Shown: piece by piece, positions 1 to 8,139 of the stretch
Layout of the letters: the number at the start of each line of letters is the position of its first letter
How positions within the stretch are numbered: the first letter of the stretch is position 1
Assembly (NCBI RefSeq): GCF_003437535.1
Contig: NZ_QSQT01000006.1
Span: 80,331 to 144,330, forward strand
Direction: 5' to 3'
DNA length: 64,000 nt
Origin: Phocaeicola plebeius
Lineage (GTDB): Bacteria; Bacteroidota; Bacteroidia; Bacteroidales; Bacteroidaceae
Translations under genes and position numbers: made by a program
Notes under the pieces: model-generated
The model's input: the letters and a program-made list of their open reading frames with translations, nothing else
Told to the model about the DNA's origin: nothing
Database searches by the model: none

Positions 1-492
1 GGAAAGGTATACCAGATTCGCTTGGGTAGTGTAAACAGCAGCAGTTCAAGCAGTACCAGCACAAGCAGCGAAACAGTTGTCACTTACGAAGTGGTAATTA
101 CTGCCGACAACCCGGATTTGAAACTGAAACCCCGGCTGACTGCCAACGTGACCATCTACACCGACACCCGTGACAACGTGATAACGGTACCCAACAAGGC
201 ACTGCGTTTTACACCGGAAAAACAGTTGGTGGGCAACAAGACTATTACAGACTGCGAAGGTACACACAAGGTATGGACTATGGACGCCAACGGATTCACG
301 GCACATCCTGTAAAAATCGGTCTGAGCGACGGAAGTCATACTGAAATTCTGGAAGGACTGAACGAAGGTACTCCTATCGTAACAGAAACCGTACTGAAAG
401 GCTTCGAAAACAATGCTGATGAAATGGCTGGCAGTGAAAGAAGCCCGTTCATGCCAGGCCCTCCGGGAGGTGACAAGAAAAAACAGAAATAA
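1..492 (+). CDS. Periplasmic adaptor (MacA/HlyD-like), C-terminal part, cut by window edge
   Basis: The frame is open from base 1, so only the last 163 residues are present and the start lies outside the window. The visible part has the C-terminal beta-barrel and membrane-proximal pattern of RND/MacA-type adaptors (LKPRLTANVTIYTDTRDNVITVPNKA, quoted in pieces: LTANVTIYTD, VITVPNKALRF), then a Gly/Pro/Lys-rich tail. It begins with a low-complexity Ser/Thr run after VNSS. The stop is 12 bp before a MacB-like ATPase, which is followed by a MacB-like permease, so the three should form one inner-membrane/periplasm efflux or export complex. The substrate cannot be read from the sequence. An internal TTG at base 22 is not a real start. 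Confidence 0.85.
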   Translation, partial: GKVYQIRLGSVNSSSSSSTSTSSETVVTYEVVITADNPDLKLKPRLTANVTIYTDTRDNVITVPNKALRFTPEKQLVGNKTITDCEGTHKVWTMDANGFTAHPVKIGLSDGSHTEILEGLNEGTPIVTETVLKGFENNADEMAGSERSPFMPGPPGGDKKKQK

Positions 493-504
493 GGAGATAC
501 TCTT

Positions 505-1251
505 ATGAAAAAGACTGTCATAGAATTGCAAAATATCAAACGGAATTTCCAGGTGGGAGACGAAACAGTCCATGCCTTGCGCGGAGTTTCATTCAGCATA
601 CAGGAAGGAGAATTCGTCACCATCATGGGAACATCCGGTTCAGGAAAATCTACTTTACTGAACACCTTGGGATGCCTGGATACACCCACCAGCGGAGAGT
701 ATCTGCTCGACGGAGTATCCGTACGCACCATGAGCAAGCCGCAAAGGGCAGTATTGCGTAACCGGAAAATCGGATTTGTATTCCAGAACTACAACCTGCT
801 GCCGAAAACTACAGCCGTAGAAAATGTGGAACTTCCTCTGATGTACAACAGCTCAGTCAGTGCAGCCGAACGTCGTCGGCGTGCCATTGAGGCCTTAACA
901 GCTGTAGGGCTGGCTGACCGCTTGGAACATAAATCCAACCAGATGTCAGGAGGACAGATGCAGCGTGTGGCCATCGCCCGCGCACTGGTCAACAATCCGG
1001 CGGTAATCCTGGCAGACGAGGCTACCGGTAACCTGGATACACGTACTTCATTTGAGATTCTGGTTCTTTTCCAGAAACTGCACCAGGAAGGACGTACCAT
1101 TATCTTCGTGACACACAACCCGGAACTGTCACAATACAGCAGCCGGAATATCCGCCTGCGTGACGGACATGTCATTGAAGACGTGACCAACCCTCATATT
1201 CTGTCAGCAGCAGAAGCATTAGCTGCCCTGCCGAAAAATGACGACGATTGA
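505..1251 (+). CDS. ABC transporter ATP-binding protein, MacB/LolD type
   Basis: A 248-residue cytoplasmic ATPase that powers the adjacent permease. Visible motifs: Walker A GTSGSGKST near residue 42, Q-loop in FVFQNYNLLP, ABC signature MSGGQMQRVAIARAL, Walker B VILADEATGNLD and the H-loop FVTHNPE. The order and spacing are those of the MacB/LolD/FtsE branch. It starts 12 bp after the adaptor gene and is followed after 23 bp by the permease, so it is operonic. In this organism the ATPase and permease of a MacB system are separate proteins, whereas E. coli MacB is a fusion. The assignment to family is secure; the substrate is unknown. Confidence 0.93.
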   Translation: MKKTVIELQNIKRNFQVGDETVHALRGVSFSIQEGEFVTIMGTSGSGKSTLLNTLGCLDTPTSGEYLLDGVSVRTMSKPQRAVLRNRKIGFVFQNYNLLPKTTAVENVELPLMYNSSVSAAERRRRAIEALTAVGLADRLEHKSNQMSGGQMQRVAIARALVNNPAVILADEATGNLDTRTSFEILVLFQKLHQEGRTIIFVTHNPELSQYSSRNIRLRDGHVIEDVTNPHILSAAEALAALPKNDDD

Positions 1252-1274
1252 CGTGACTAATTAAGAAATGACTT

Positions 1275-2495
1275 ATGAACGGAACAAACCTTTTTAAAAT
1301 AGCTTTCAGAGCTTTGGCCAACAACAAGCTCCGTGCGTTCCTGACCATGTTGGGAATCATCATCGGTGTGGCTTCTGTCATTGCCATGCTGGCCATCGGA
1401 CAAGGCTCTAAACGAAGCATCCAGAAGCAGATTTCTGAAATGGGCTCCAACATGATTATGATTCATCCGGGAGCTGAAATGAGAGGTGGAGTCCGGCAGG
1501 ACCCTTCGAGCATGCAGACACTGAAACTGGAGAATTATGAAACACTGCGCGACGAGTGTATGTACTTGTCGGCCATCAGTCCGAATGTATCTGCCTCCGG
1601 ACAGTTGATTTCGGGTTCCAACAACTACCCTTCTTCTGTCAGCGGAGTCAGCATTGGCTACCTTACAATTCGCCAGCTTACCGTAGAGCAAGGTGAAATG
1701 TTTACTGAAGAGGATATACGTACAGCTGCCAAAGTCTGTGTTATCGGTAAAACAATTGTAGACAACCTGTTTCCCGACGGTCAGGACCCGATTGGAAAGA
1801 TTATCCGCTGTAACCAGGTGCCTTTGCGGGTAGTGGGCGTGCTGAAATCCAAAGGATACAACTCTATGGGCATGGACCAGGACGATGTGGTATTGTCTCC
1901 TTACACCACCGTAATGAAACGTTTGCTGGCACAAACTTACCTGAGCGGTATTTTTGCCTCTGCCTTGACGGAAGACATGACGGAAGAAGCCGTAGATGAA
2001 ATCACAAATATTTTACGACGTGAACACAAACTGAAAGAAGCAGACGACGATGATTTCACCATACGTACACAGCAGGAACTTAGCTCCATGCTGAATACCA
2101 CAACCGACTTGATGACGACCCTGCTGGCCTGCATTGCCGGAATCTCATTGGTAGTGGGTGGTATTGGTATCATGAACATCATGTATGTGAGTGTAACGGA
2201 ACGTACACGTGAGATCGGACTTCGTATGTCTGTAGGGGCAAGAGGAATTGATATTCTGTCGCAGTTCCTGATAGAATCTATCCTGATCAGTATCACCGGA
2301 GGTTTGATTGGAGTAATCTTGGGTTGCGGTGCCAGCTTCATCATCAAGAGTGTGGCTCACTGGCCTGTCTTCATCCAGCCCTGGAGCGTATTGCTCTCGT
2401 TTGCCGTCTGTACATTTACCGGTGTATTCTTCGGGTGGTATCCGGCTAAAAAAGCGGCCGACCTTGACCCGATTGAGGCACTGCGCTATGAATAA
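1275..2495 (+). CDS. ABC transporter permease, MacB/FtsX type
   Basis: A 406-residue inner-membrane protein with the MacB topology. One N-terminal membrane segment (FLTMLGIIIGVASVIAMLAIG) is followed by a large periplasmic MacB core domain (about residues 45-280) and three C-terminal membrane segments of the FtsX fold, with the typical VTERTREIGLRMSVGAR coupling segment between TM2 and TM3. It ends EALRYE, as these permeases usually do. It is the last gene of the adaptor-ATPase-permease operon and is followed by a hairpin with a T-run at 2535-2600. Such complexes act as mechanotransmission pumps for peptides, lipids or drugs with an outer-membrane TolC partner, which is not in the visible part of this operon. 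Confidence 0.93.
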   Translation: MNGTNLFKIAFRALANNKLRAFLTMLGIIIGVASVIAMLAIGQGSKRSIQKQISEMGSNMIMIHPGAEMRGGVRQDPSSMQTLKLENYETLRDECMYLSAISPNVSASGQLISGSNNYPSSVSGVSIGYLTIRQLTVEQGEMFTEEDIRTAAKVCVIGKTIVDNLFPDGQDPIGKIIRCNQVPLRVVGVLKSKGYNSMGMDQDDVVLSPYTTVMKRLLAQTYLSGIFASALTEDMTEEAVDEITNILRREHKLKEADDDDFTIRTQQELSSMLNTTTDLMTTLLACIAGISLVVGGIGIMNIMYVSVTERTREIGLRMSVGARGIDILSQFLIESILISITGGLIGVILGCGASFIIKSVAHWPVFIQPWSVLLSFAVCTFTGVFFGWYPAKKAADLDPIEALRYE

Positions 2496-2534
2496 ATAAC
2501 GGAACTACTTTGTTCTTCATAACTTTGGTTTCCT

Positions 2535-2600
2535 GTCCGGCTGCCATTCAGCAGTGAATGTTTCCCAACATAAACCGCTTGAGGTAGCCGGACTTTTATT
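2535..2600 (+). terminator. Branched hairpin terminator after ABC operon
   Basis: GTCCGGCTGCC (2535-2545) pairs with GGTAGCCGGAC (2583-2593), 11 bp with one G-T pair, followed by TTTTATT. The loop holds a second small stem CATTC/GAATG. It lies 40 bp after the permease stop and just before the promoter of the histidine kinase. Confidence 0.6.
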
Positions 2601-2636
2601 AAAAAAAATCGTATCTTTGTTTTAAATCAATTCCGT

Positions 2637-3713
2637 ATGGTTCATATAACTCACAACAAGCACCGCTTACTTGAATTAACAATCCACATTATATGCTGGG
2701 GATTATTTTTCGGATTTCCACTGTTCTTTACCCAAGATGACAGCGGCAGTATCGACTGGAGAGAGTTTATCAACCATTCTGGCGTGTCTCTTTCTTTCTT
2801 CGTTATCTTTTATATCAATTACCTGTTATTTATTCCTAAGGTTCTTTTTAAGGAGCATACGGGACAGTTTATCCTCTTGAATATCCTCCTTATTTTAGTG
2901 GTATCCATTGGACTCCGCTACTGGCATAATATCATAGCCTTTCCTCCCCCGGCTCCACGACGCCCTCATTTGCCTCCTCAATACATATTTTATATAAGAG
3001 ACATCACGAGCATGATCTTTACCGTAGGATTAAGTGTAGCCATCCGTATGAGTCTGCGTTGGAGTGCCACGGAACTGGAACGCCGTGAAGCAGTGAAAAG
3101 CCGGACAGAAGCAGAACTGAAAAACTTGCGCAACCAGCTGAATCCGCATTTTTTGCTCAACACCCTGAACAATATTTATGCCCTGACGGCCTTTGATACG
3201 GAAAAAGCACAGCAAGCCATCCAAGAGCTCAGTAAACTGCTGCGTTATGTTCTGTATGATAATCAGGAAACATTTGTTCCCTTGACTAAAGAGGTGGAAT
3301 TTATTCAAAACTATATCGAACTCATGCGAATCCGGGTTTCATCTGCAGTCAAAATCAATACAAATTTTCAAATCCGACCAGACAGCCAAAGCCCGGTAGC
3401 TCCGCTGCTGTTTATTTCACTTATTGAAAATGCCTTCAAGCATGGAATCTCTCCTACCGAACCCAGCTTTATAGACATTACGCTAACAGAAAAGGATGAT
3501 GAAATCCATTGCGTAATACGAAATAGCAATTATCCGAAGAACGCAATGGATAAAAGTGGTTCGGGCATCGGACTGGAACAAGTACGCAAAAGACTGGAAC
3601 TGCTGTATGCCGGACGCTATGAATGGCACCAGCAAATCAGTTCGAACCAGAAAGAATACAGTTCCATACTGACCATTAAAATTCCTGACAACAATAAAAA
3701 GATACTGCCATGA
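2637..3713 (+). CDS. Sensor histidine kinase, LytS/YehU type
   Basis: A 358-residue membrane kinase. The N-terminal 150 residues hold about four hydrophobic segments (for example SLSFFVIFYINYLLFI and FILLNILLILVVSIGL). Next comes the His_kinase domain with the phosphoacceptor His near residue 171 in NQLNPHFLLNTLNN, and a C-terminal HATPase with the N-box ENAFKHGI and a GSGIGLEQVRKRL G-box. The stop overlaps the start of the response regulator by 4 bp (ATGA), so the pair is translationally coupled. A Bacteroidetes -7 box (TATCTTTG, 2612-2619) lies 18 bp before the chosen ATG. The signal sensed is unknown; position next to a MacB-like exporter is compatible with, but does not prove, control of it. 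Confidence 0.92.
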   Translation: MVHITHNKHRLLELTIHIICWGLFFGFPLFFTQDDSGSIDWREFINHSGVSLSFFVIFYINYLLFIPKVLFKEHTGQFILLNILLILVVSIGLRYWHNIIAFPPPAPRRPHLPPQYIFYIRDITSMIFTVGLSVAIRMSLRWSATELERREAVKSRTEAELKNLRNQLNPHFLLNTLNNIYALTAFDTEKAQQAIQELSKLLRYVLYDNQETFVPLTKEVEFIQNYIELMRIRVSSAVKINTNFQIRPDSQSPVAPLLFISLIENAFKHGISPTEPSFIDITLTEKDDEIHCVIRNSNYPKNAMDKSGSGIGLEQVRKRLELLYAGRYEWHQQISSNQKEYSSILTIKIPDNNKKILP

Positions 3714-4441
3714 TAGTAAAATGCGCTATTGTCGATGATGAACCTCTGGCACTCGGCCTGCTGGAAAGTTATGTAAAGAAAACGCCATCACTCGAGCTGT
3801 GTGGTGCATACTCCAGTGCCATTCAGGCTATGGAGCTGCTGACCGAGCATCCCGTGGATCTTATTTTCCTGGATATTCAAATGCCGGAATTGAACGGACT
3901 GGAATTTTCCAAAATCGTCCCAGGAAATACGCGTATCATATTTACCACAGCTTTCGGACAATATGCATTAGACGGATATAAGGTAAATGCCCTTGACTAC
4001 CTGCTCAAACCTATCAGCTATACAGATTTTATGAAAGCTGTCAACAAAGCGGTGCAATGGTTTGAACTGCTTCAAAAGGCCGAAACATCACCAGCTGACA
4101 TACAATCGTCAGATGACTTGAAGTATATCTATGTGAAAAGTGACTATAAGCTGATTCAAATCGAACTGGATAAGATTCTTTACATTGAAGGATTGAAAGA
4201 CTACATCAAGATACATCTGGAAGATAATCCACGCCCCATACTTTCACTGGTCAGTATGAAAATGATGGAAGACAAACTACCGGCTAACCGGTTTATCCGG
4301 ATTCACCGGTCTTTCATTGTGCAAAAACAAAAAATAAAAATCATAGAAAAAGGAAGGATTGTTTTTGGAAAGGACTACATCCCTATATCGGACAGCTACA
4401 AACAAGAGCTCCAAAATTATGTTAACAAACATACTATTTGA
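3710..4441 (+). CDS. LytTR-family response regulator
   Basis: A 243-residue transcription factor. The receiver domain (residues 1-120) shows the acidic pair D9/D10, phosphoacceptor D55 in DLIFLDIQMPE, the conserved Thr in IIFTTAF and the Lys in YLLKPI. The C-terminal LytTR DNA-binding domain (about 140-240) includes KILYIEGLKDYIKIHL and FIRIHRSFIVQ. It overlaps the kinase gene by 4 bp and is its cognate partner. LytTR regulators bind pairs of short direct repeats; I did not find an obvious target pair nearby. Downstream there is no T-rich hairpin until 4610, so transcripts may run through the small RNA locus described below. Confidence 0.94.
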   Translation: MIVKCAIVDDEPLALGLLESYVKKTPSLELCGAYSSAIQAMELLTEHPVDLIFLDIQMPELNGLEFSKIVPGNTRIIFTTAFGQYALDGYKVNALDYLLKPISYTDFMKAVNKAVQWFELLQKAETSPADIQSSDDLKYIYVKSDYKLIQIELDKILYIEGLKDYIKIHLEDNPRPILSLVSMKMMEDKLPANRFIRIHRSFIVQKQKIKIIEKGRIVFGKDYIPISDSYKQELQNYVNKHTI

Positions 4442-4499
4442 GTTTTTGTTGTATTTTCAACCTTTTTTTTTGAAACAATCGTTTTTTTTACTGTTTTTC

Positions 4500-4531
4500 T
4501 TTGGAGACAATCAATCTAAACCCTATATTTG
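4500..4531 (+). promoter_or_regulatory. Bacteroidetes-type promoter before candidate small RNA
   Basis: TTTG at 4500-4503 and TATATTTG at 4524-4531, separated by 20 bp, match the Bacteroides sigma consensus TTTG-N19-21-TAnnTTTG. No plausible start codon with a reading frame follows on this strand before the terminator at 4610-4650. Confidence 0.65.
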
Positions 4532-4537
4532 TGACGT

Positions 4538-4650
4538 ACATAATAAAACGGAAGTTGTGAAACTTCTTTTAGAATAGTTTAGTTAAGTCTAGTTTAGTTT
4601 TTGTGTTGTGATACTCCTGCTGAAAGTGTTCAGCAGGAGTATCTTTTTTT
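4538..4650 (+). ncRNA. Candidate small RNA, about 113 nt
   Basis: Starting about 7 bp after a full promoter match, this stretch begins with a 6-bp stem closed by a GTGA (GNRA-type) tetraloop: GAAGTT at 4551-4556 and AACTTC at 4561-4566. An unpaired U-rich linker follows, with a 10-bp direct repeat TAGTTTAGTT at 4575-4584 and 4590-4599. It ends in a perfect 15-bp stem (4610-4624 with 4629-4643) and seven T residues. It contains no credible ORF. The arrangement 5' hairpin, U-rich single strand, intrinsic terminator is that of a trans-acting small RNA. It matches no RNA family I recognise, and expression is unproven. Confidence 0.45.
4610..4650 (+). terminator. Strong intrinsic terminator
   Basis: Perfect 15-bp stem: GATACTCCTGCTGAA, loop AGTG, TTCAGCAGGAGTATC, then TTTTTTT. 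The minus strand has no T-run, so it acts only on the plus strand, ending the small RNA and any read-through from the LytTR gene. Confidence 0.85.
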
Positions 4651-4759
4651 CATCTGTTTCAAACAAAAAAATATGTTTATTAACAAAAACGGAGGAGAAG
4701 GATGTTAAAAAACAACAACTTCCGCAAAATGCTTATTCTTACAAATTGTATGACAGAAT

Positions 4760-5305
4760 TCAGGGAATATCAATCAGTTTATGGATCTGCAGACTCAGTC
4801 GCCACTGAGGATGAGACTTGATATATTCTATGACCTCTGCCGTATTCCGACAAGAACAGGGCTGCAAAAAATAAGAAGAAGCCTTTAATTGAAGATAAGG
4901 GGATACATCCTGCCCTAAAAAAACCACCTTCACCTCATCCATACGACGGACACGTAACGAAGCACCTAATTTGGGAGAACAGGTAACCCAGTCAATCGAC
5001 TCCGGAAGTACACATGTGCCATTCGTTTCAATGCAAACGTATTTTCCAGCCTTATGCAAGGCAGCAACTAAATCTTCATCCACCCAAAGTCCCGGCTCAC
5101 CACCTGTCAAAATTACCGTCTTGCAGGGATATTGACAGACTTGTTCCAGTATCTCTTCATCCGACATCATGACTCCTTCTTTATGGCGCGTGTCACAAAA
5201 CTCACATTTTAAATTACATCCCGAAAAACGGACAAAGACGGCAGGTGTACCCACATGGAAGCCTTCCCCCTGAAGGCTATAAAATATCTCATTAATCTTT
5301 TTCAT
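4760..5305 (-). CDS. queE: 7-carboxy-7-deazaguanine synthase QueE
   Basis: A 181-residue radical-SAM enzyme that converts 6-carboxytetrahydropterin to 7-carboxy-7-deazaguanine in the preQ0/queuosine pathway. The cluster-binding CxxxCxxC is visible as CNLKCEFC near residues 30-37. It is preceded by the substrate-binding FYSLQGEGFHVGTPAVFVR and followed by the SAM-binding LTGGEP segment. It overlaps queD by 14 bp, so both are co-expressed and catalyse consecutive steps. The length is in the normal range for the short QueE subfamily found in Bacteroidetes. QueC and QueF are not in the window. Confidence 0.94.
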   Translation of the reverse strand: MKKINEIFYSLQGEGFHVGTPAVFVRFSGCNLKCEFCDTRHKEGVMMSDEEILEQVCQYPCKTVILTGGEPGLWVDEDLVAALHKAGKYVCIETNGTCVLPESIDWVTCSPKLGASLRVRRMDEVKVVFLGQDVSPYLQLKASSYFLQPCSCRNTAEVIEYIKSHPQWRLSLQIHKLIDIP

Positions 5306-5624
5306 AAATCACCCGATTACCTTCAGACTCACACACTTCCACCTTTACACAATGGGGTACTTGCTCACAAATCCACCGGGCAATATTTTCGGCCGTAGGA
5401 TTACAAGGAAGCACATCGTTCAGATTCTTATGGTCAAGCTGCCCTTTTACCACTTCCTTTATATGCGTAAAATCAACTACCATACCATCTTCATTCAATT
5501 GCTCTGCCTGACAATATACGGTGATAATCCAATTGTGACCATGCAGGTTTTCACACTTGCTCTCATAAGAAAGTTTCAGGCGATGTGAAGCCGAAATTTC
5601 CATGCGTTTAATTACTGTATACAT
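5292..5624 (-). CDS. queD: 6-carboxytetrahydropterin synthase QueD
   Basis: A 110-residue T-fold enzyme that makes 6-carboxytetrahydropterin from dihydroneopterin triphosphate. The zinc ligands are visible as ASHRL near residue 13 and HGHNW near residues 28-32. DHKNLND and the C-terminal Glu segment VEVCESEGN are conserved. It is the first gene of a queD-queE operon on the minus strand. A -7 box (TACCTTTG, minus strand, 5685-5692) lies about 60 bp before the start. I looked for a preQ1 aptamer in the leader and did not see one. Confidence 0.93.
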   Translation of the reverse strand: MYTVIKRMEISASHRLKLSYESKCENLHGHNWIITVYCQAEQLNEDGMVVDFTHIKEVVKGQLDHKNLNDVLPCNPTAENIARWICEQVPHCVKVEVCESEGNRVIYEKD

Positions 5625-5781
5625 AACTTTTTGATTTTTAAAAGATTAAAAAACACTGCATTTAATGTCACCTCAATGCAACGACAAAGGTAAAAAGAAT
5701 TATCTGATAGAAAAAATCCATTCGCAAAGATTTGACACCCACGAAATCTCACAAATTTTAATAAAATCCACAACAAATATT

Positions 5782-5811
5782 TTTGATTTTCCAACCAATA
5801 CAGTATATTTG
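5782..5811 (+). promoter_or_regulatory. Promoter of the zapB-like/zapA operon
   Basis: TTTG at 5782-5785 and TATATTTG at 5804-5811 with 18 bp between. The predicted transcription start near 5818 lies upstream of the ATG at 5834 but downstream of the alternative start at 5783, so it decides the start of the next gene. Confidence 0.65.
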
Positions 5812-5833
5812 TATACACATTTTTGATATACGA

Positions 5834-6127
5834 ATGACGGAAGAGGACAAAAAACTGTTACATACTTTCGAAGGCAAACTCAGACAATTGCTGTTTCTTT
5901 ATGAAGAGTTGAAAAAAGAAAACCTCTCATTGAGAAATGAAATTGACAGAAAGAGTGCAGAAATAGCCCAATTGGAATGTAATAATAAAGAATTGGAAGC
6001 CAAGTATATCAACTTGAAAAACGCCCGCATACTCAGTATCAACGACAATGACCTCCGCGATACGAAACAAAGACTGGCGAAACTTGTGCGTGAAGTCGAT
6101 AAATGCATCGCTTTGCTGAATGAATAA
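5834..6127 (+). CDS. Small coiled-coil protein, ZapB-like
   Basis: A 97-residue protein made almost wholly of heptad-repeat helix (LLHTFEGKLRQLLFLYEELKKE and onward, quoted in part: KLRQLLFLYEELKK, LRNEIDRKSAEIAQLE). There is no membrane segment or signal. It sits 24 bp before zapA, and small coiled coils at this position in Bacteroidetes are commonly treated as ZapB-like partners of ZapA at the FtsZ ring; that role is inferred from context. I chose the ATG at 5834 because the promoter -7 box is at 5804-5811; the longer frame from 5783 would start inside the promoter. Confidence 0.8.
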   Translation: MTEEDKKLLHTFEGKLRQLLFLYEELKKENLSLRNEIDRKSAEIAQLECNNKELEAKYINLKNARILSINDNDLRDTKQRLAKLVREVDKCIALLNE

Positions 6128-6151
6128 CAATGCGGTAAAGTATATACTTTT

Positions 6152-6457
6152 ATGGACGAAAAAAAGAGATTTAATCTACTAATTGACAACGAACGGTATC
6201 CTGTGTCCATACTCCCTGCGGAAGAGGAAGCTTACCGGGAAGCTGCCAAACAGATTAACTATAAACTGAATAAATATCGCAGTGCTTTTCCTGAATTCAA
6301 CAGTATACAACACTGGAAGATGGTGGCACTTGATTTGGCGTATGAAAATATATCCATGAAAGGAAGAAATGACACCCGACCTTATATGGAAAAACTTAAA
6401 GAACTGGAAGAGGATATTGAAAGATGTATCCAACCTGACCGGGGCGAAGGTTTATAG
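6152..6457 (+). CDS. zapA: Cell division protein ZapA
   Basis: A 101-residue cytoplasmic protein with the ZapA signature: an N-terminal beta segment with LLIDNERYPVSILPAEEEAYREAAKQINYKL, quoted in part as YPVSILPAEEEAYREAAK, followed by a long C-terminal helix. ZapA bundles FtsZ protofilaments at midcell. It is the second gene of a two-gene operon with the coiled-coil protein upstream and is followed by a terminator hairpin at 6481-6537, separating it from rny. The length is normal for the family. Confidence 0.9.
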   Translation: MDEKKRFNLLIDNERYPVSILPAEEEAYREAAKQINYKLNKYRSAFPEFNSIQHWKMVALDLAYENISMKGRNDTRPYMEKLKELEEDIERCIQPDRGEGL

Positions 6458-6480
6458 AAAGATATTATAACAGGAAATTC

Positions 6481-6537
6481 ACGCATAAGCTTTATTCGAA
6501 GGGATTTTCCCAACGGATGAGTTTATGCGTTTTTTTA
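6481..6537 (+). terminator. Terminator between zapA and rny
   Basis: ACGCATAA (6481-6488) pairs with TTATGCGT (6523-6530), followed by seven T residues. An inner GGGA/TCCC stem sits at 6501-6511. rny therefore probably has its own promoter. Confidence 0.7.
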
Positions 6538-6560
6538 TTTATATACTTAAATTAATTATA

Positions 6561-8096
6561 ATGTTGACGACAGTAATACTAACAATTGTGGCCTTCCTGG
6601 TGGGAGGGGCATTGTCGTATGGATTCTTTAAGTACGGCTTAAAGACAAAATATGACACAATTATCAAAGAAGCCGAAACTGAAGCTGAAGTAATCAAGAA
6701 GAACAAGCTTCTGGAAGTAAAGGAAAAATTCTTGAATAAAAAAGCGGATTTGGAAAAAGAGGTTGCCCAGCGTAATCAGAAAATCCAGCAAGCTGAGAAT
6801 AAGTTAAAGCAACGCGAAATGGTGCTCAACCAGAAGAACGAAGAACTTCAGCGTAAACGCAATGAAACAGAAGCGATCAAAGAAAATCTGGATGCTCAGC
6901 TGGTAATTATTGAAAAGAAGAAAGAGGAATTAGATAACCTTCAGGCACAGGAAAGAGAAAAACTGGAAACAATCTCAGGCCTGTCAGCTGAAGAAGCAAA
7001 AGAACGCTTGGTGGAATCACTGAAGGAAGAAGCGAAGACACAAGCGCAGTCTTACATCAATGACATCATGGACGATGCCAAGCTTACCGCAAACCGTGAA
7101 GCGAAACGTATCGTAATTCAGTCTATTCAGAGAGTGGCTACTGAAACTGCCATTGAAAACTCTGTCACTGTATTCCACATTGAATCGGATGAAATCAAAG
7201 GACGCATCATCGGACGTGAAGGACGTAATATCCGCGCACTGGAAGCCGCTACAGGTGTAGAGATTGTAGTGGATGACACACCGGAAGCAATCGTACTTTC
7301 AGCCTTTGACCCGGTACGCCGCGAAATTGCACGTCTGGCTTTGCATCAGCTGGTAACTGACGGTCGTATTCACCCGGCACGTATTGAAGAAGTGGTTGCA
7401 AAAGTACGCAAGCAAGTGGAAGACGAAATCATTGAAACAGGTAAACGTACTACAATCGACCTGGGTATCCACGGATTGCATCCTGAACTGATTCGTATTA
7501 TCGGTAAAATGAAATACCGCTCTTCATACGGACAAAATCTTTTGCAGCATGCACGTGAGACAGCTAACTTGTGCGCAGTAATGGCTTCTGAATTAGGTCT
7601 GAACCCGAAAAAAGCAAAACGTGCCGGACTGCTACATGATATTGGTAAGGTGCCCGATGAAGAACCGGAATTGCCACACGCACTGTTGGGCATGAAATTG
7701 GCTGAAAAGTACAAAGAAAAAGCAGATATCTGCAATGCCATTGGTGCACACCACGACGAAGTAGAAATGACCAGCCTTCTGGCTCCTATCGTACAAGTAT
7801 GTGACGCTATCTCTGGTGCACGTCCGGGAGCACGCCGGGAAATTGTAGAGGCTTACATCAAACGTCTGAATGACCTCGAACAATTGGCTATGTCTTATCC
7901 GGGTGTAACCAAGACTTACGCTATCCAGGCTGGTCGTGAGTTGCGTGTCATTGTCGGTGCCGACAAGATTGACGACAAACAGACAGAAAGCTTATCAACT
8001 GAAATCGCCAAGAAGATTCAGGACGAAATGACTTATCCGGGACAAGTTAAGATTACGGTTATCCGTGAAACCCGCGCAGTCAGCTTCGCAAAATAA
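6561..8096 (+). CDS. rny: Ribonuclease Y
   Basis: A 511-residue membrane-anchored endoribonuclease that starts mRNA decay. Order of parts: N-terminal membrane anchor ([20 protein letters not shown]), a long charged coiled coil (about residues 30-190), a KH RNA-binding domain with the [10 protein letters not shown] loop, and an HD phosphohydrolase domain with the catalytic HD in [10 protein letters not shown] chose the ATG at 6561 because it gives the family length and places the anchor at the N-terminus. An upstream in-frame ATG at 6525 lies inside the terminator stem of zapA. The transcript ends at the 8102-8135 hairpin. Confidence 0.96.
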   Translation: MLTTVILTIVAFLVGGALSYGFFKYGLKTKYDTIIKEAETEAEVIKKNKLLEVKEKFLNKKADLEKEVAQRNQKIQQAENKLKQREMVLNQKNEELQRKRNETEAIKENLDAQLVIIEKKKEELDNLQAQEREKLETISGLSAEEAKERLVESLKEEAKTQAQSYINDIMDDAKLTANREAKRIVIQSIQRVATETAIENSVTVFHIESDEIKGRIIGREGRNIRALEAATGVEIVVDDTPEAIVLSAFDPVRREIARLALHQLVTDGRIHPARIEEVVAKVRKQVEDEIIETGKRTTIDLGIHGLHPELIRIIGKMKYRSSYGQNLLQHARETANLCAVMASELGLNPKKAKRAGLLHDIGKVPDEEPELPHALLGMKLAEKYKEKADICNAIGAHHDEVEMTSLLAPIVQVCDAISGARPGARREIVEAYIKRLNDLEQLAMSYPGVTKTYAIQAGRELRVIVGADKIDDKQTESLSTEIAKKIQDEMTYPGQVKITVIRETRAVSFAK

Positions 8097-8101
8097 ATAA
8101 T

Positions 8102-8135
8102 AAAAAAATCCGGAAGTTCATTCCGGATTTTTTTA
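8102..8135 (+). terminator. Bidirectional terminator between rny and patatin gene
   Basis: AAAAAATCCGGAA, loop GTTCA, TTCCGGATTTTTTT. A-run and T-run on both sides of the stem serve the two convergent genes. Confidence 0.85.
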
Positions 8136-8139
8136 TGTC

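Noticed and set aside
4702..4821. 39-codon ORF after a strong GGAGG-like ribosome site, partly antisense to the queE 3' end
   Set aside because: It lies downstream of the small-RNA terminator with no promoter, overlaps queE on the opposite strand, and Bacteroidetes rarely use Shine-Dalgarno sites; the GGAGG is probably chance.
5625..5690. preQ1 riboswitch upstream of queD
   Set aside because: The leader between the -7 box and queD lacks the preQ1 aptamer consensus; no pseudoknot elements were seen.
6458..6560. Possible 6S RNA between zapA and rny, as next to zapA in some bacteria
   Set aside because: The gap is only about 100 bp, too short for 6S RNA, and is explained by a terminator hairpin and a start region.
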